From Spirochaetota bacterium (GTDB taxonomy: Bacteria; Spirochaetota; Spirochaetia; DTKZ01), in NCBI GenBank assembly GCA_029562045.1, contig JAKQWJ010000248.1, positions 1-5,986 of the forward strand: a stretch of DNA of 5,986 nt, in the 5' to 3' direction. The notes under the pieces were generated by a model. The model was not told the DNA's origin and made no database searches. It saw only the letters and a program-made list of their open reading frames with translations. How positions within the stretch are numbered: position 1 is the stretch's first letter; each line of letters opens with the position of its first letter. Below are positions 5,381-5,986 of the stretch, piece by piece. The position numbers were made by a program, and so were the translations under genes.

Positions 5381-5986
5381 TCACGGCACACCGGCCTTGA
5401 TGAAACTCAAAGGGTTCTCCACCAGCTCCCGGGTGTAGGGATGCCGGGGGTTGGTCAGCACCTCCTCGGTGGGGCCGGTCTCCACCAGCCGGCCCGCCTT
5501 CAGGACCCCCACCCGGGTGCTGAGGTATCCTATGAGATCCAGATTGTGGGAAATGAAGACATAGGTGAAATTGAACTCTTTCTTCAGATCCAGAAGGAGA
5601 TTGATGATCCCTGCCTGGATCGAAACGTCCAGATTGGACACGGGCTCGTCCAGGACCAGGAACTTGGGCCGCATGGACAGGGCGCGGGCGATGACGATCC
5701 GCTGCTTCTGCCCGCCGGAGAACTCGTGGGGGTACCATTCCGCCTGGGCGAAAGGGATTCCCACATCGTCCAGAATCTTGCGGACCCGTTCCATCCGTTT
5801 TTTCCGGGACACTCCCAGGTTCAGGAGCCCCTCCTCCAGGCTTTCCCGGATGCTCATCCGGGGGTTCAGGGAGCCGTGGGGATCCTGGAAGATGATCTGC
5901 ATCCGGGACCGCATGCGGCGCCAGGCCCGGGCGGGCAGATCGTTGAGGCAGGCGTCCTCGAAGTAGACCTTTCCCGCGCTGGGGGG
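5381..5986 (-). CDS. ABC transporter ATP-binding protein, DppF/OppF type, N-terminus beyond right edge
   Basis: The reading frame is open to the window edge, giving 201 residues without a true start; the ATG at 5914 is internal, since PPSAGKVYFED upstream of it is normal ATPase sequence. The Walker A loop lies off the edge. Visible (fragment numbering): Q-loop FQDPHGSLNP with Gln34, signature FSGGQ (89-93), Walker B FLVLDE (109-114) with the following D-loop SNLD, the switch His147 in ISHNLDL, and the NPRHPYTREL segment (about 179-187) typical of oligopeptide-family ATPases. The protein energises import from the cytoplasmic face of the membrane. It ends about 15 residues after HPYTREL, so the long C-terminal extension with its GCxFxxRC cysteine motif, found in many Opp/Dpp ATPases, is absent; shorter NikE-like relatives also lack it. 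It is the first visible gene of the leftward operon, with a binding protein 15 bp downstream. Confidence 0.95.
   Translation of the reverse strand, partial: PPSAGKVYFEDACLNDLPARAWRRMRSRMQIIFQDPHGSLNPRMSIRESLEEGLLNLGVSRKKRMERVRKILDDVGIPFAQAEWYPHEFSGGQKQRIVIARALSMRPKFLVLDEPVSNLDVSIQAGIINLLLDLKKEFNFTYVFISHNLDLIGYLSTRVGVLKAGRLVETGPTEEVLTNPRHPYTRELVENPLSFIKAGVP

Noticed and set aside
5781..5803. CGGA...TCCG with following TTTTTT on the plus strand inside the ATPase gene
   Set aside because: Only a 4-bp stem with a 9-base loop; too weak for a terminator, and the T-run comes from consecutive Lys codons on the minus strand.

Overview
The window is gene-dense, GC-rich bacterial DNA. Nearly every base is coding, intergenic gaps are 15-61 bp, and no rRNA, tRNA, CRISPR, insertion sequence or phage gene is visible. 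All third codon positions favour G/C, and every start has a strong GGAGG-type ribosome binding site. I cannot name the organism. The peptide-transporter genes, the relaxed signal-peptide region and the ComB-like protein would fit a GC-rich anaerobe such as a spirochaete or a member of the Synergistota, but this is a low-confidence impression, not a result.

Left half, plus strand (2-2252): the C-terminal 60% of a YdfG-like short-chain dehydrogenase, then tryptophanyl-tRNA synthetase (trpS, 490-1566), then a HAD-family phosphatase/phosphomutase (1563-2252). Gaps are 26 bp and then a 4-bp ATGA overlap, so the three probably form one transcription unit, with trpS and the HAD gene translationally coupled.

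Right half, minus strand (5986 down to 2249): an oligopeptide/dipeptide-type ABC ATPase whose N-terminus lies beyond the right edge, a family-5 extracellular solute-binding protein, a DppC/OppC-type permease, and a 2-phosphosulfolactate phosphatase (ComB) family protein. Gaps of 15, 17 and 61 bp suggest one operon transcribed leftward. The first three proteins are parts of a single importer: the binding protein delivers a peptide-like ligand, the permease forms half of the channel, and the ATPase powers it. The partner permease (DppB type) and a second ATPase (DppD type) are not in the window and would be expected further right. Whether the ComB-like enzyme is functionally linked to the importer is unknown.

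The two operons converge and their stop codons overlap (2249-2252), leaving no room for a conventional terminator between them. I found no clear evidence of a wholly new system. The points most worth a second look are the orphan ComB-like gene at the end of the transporter operon, the convergent stop-codon overlap, a terminator-like hairpin antisense to the binding-protein gene, and the shortened ABC ATPase C-terminus.
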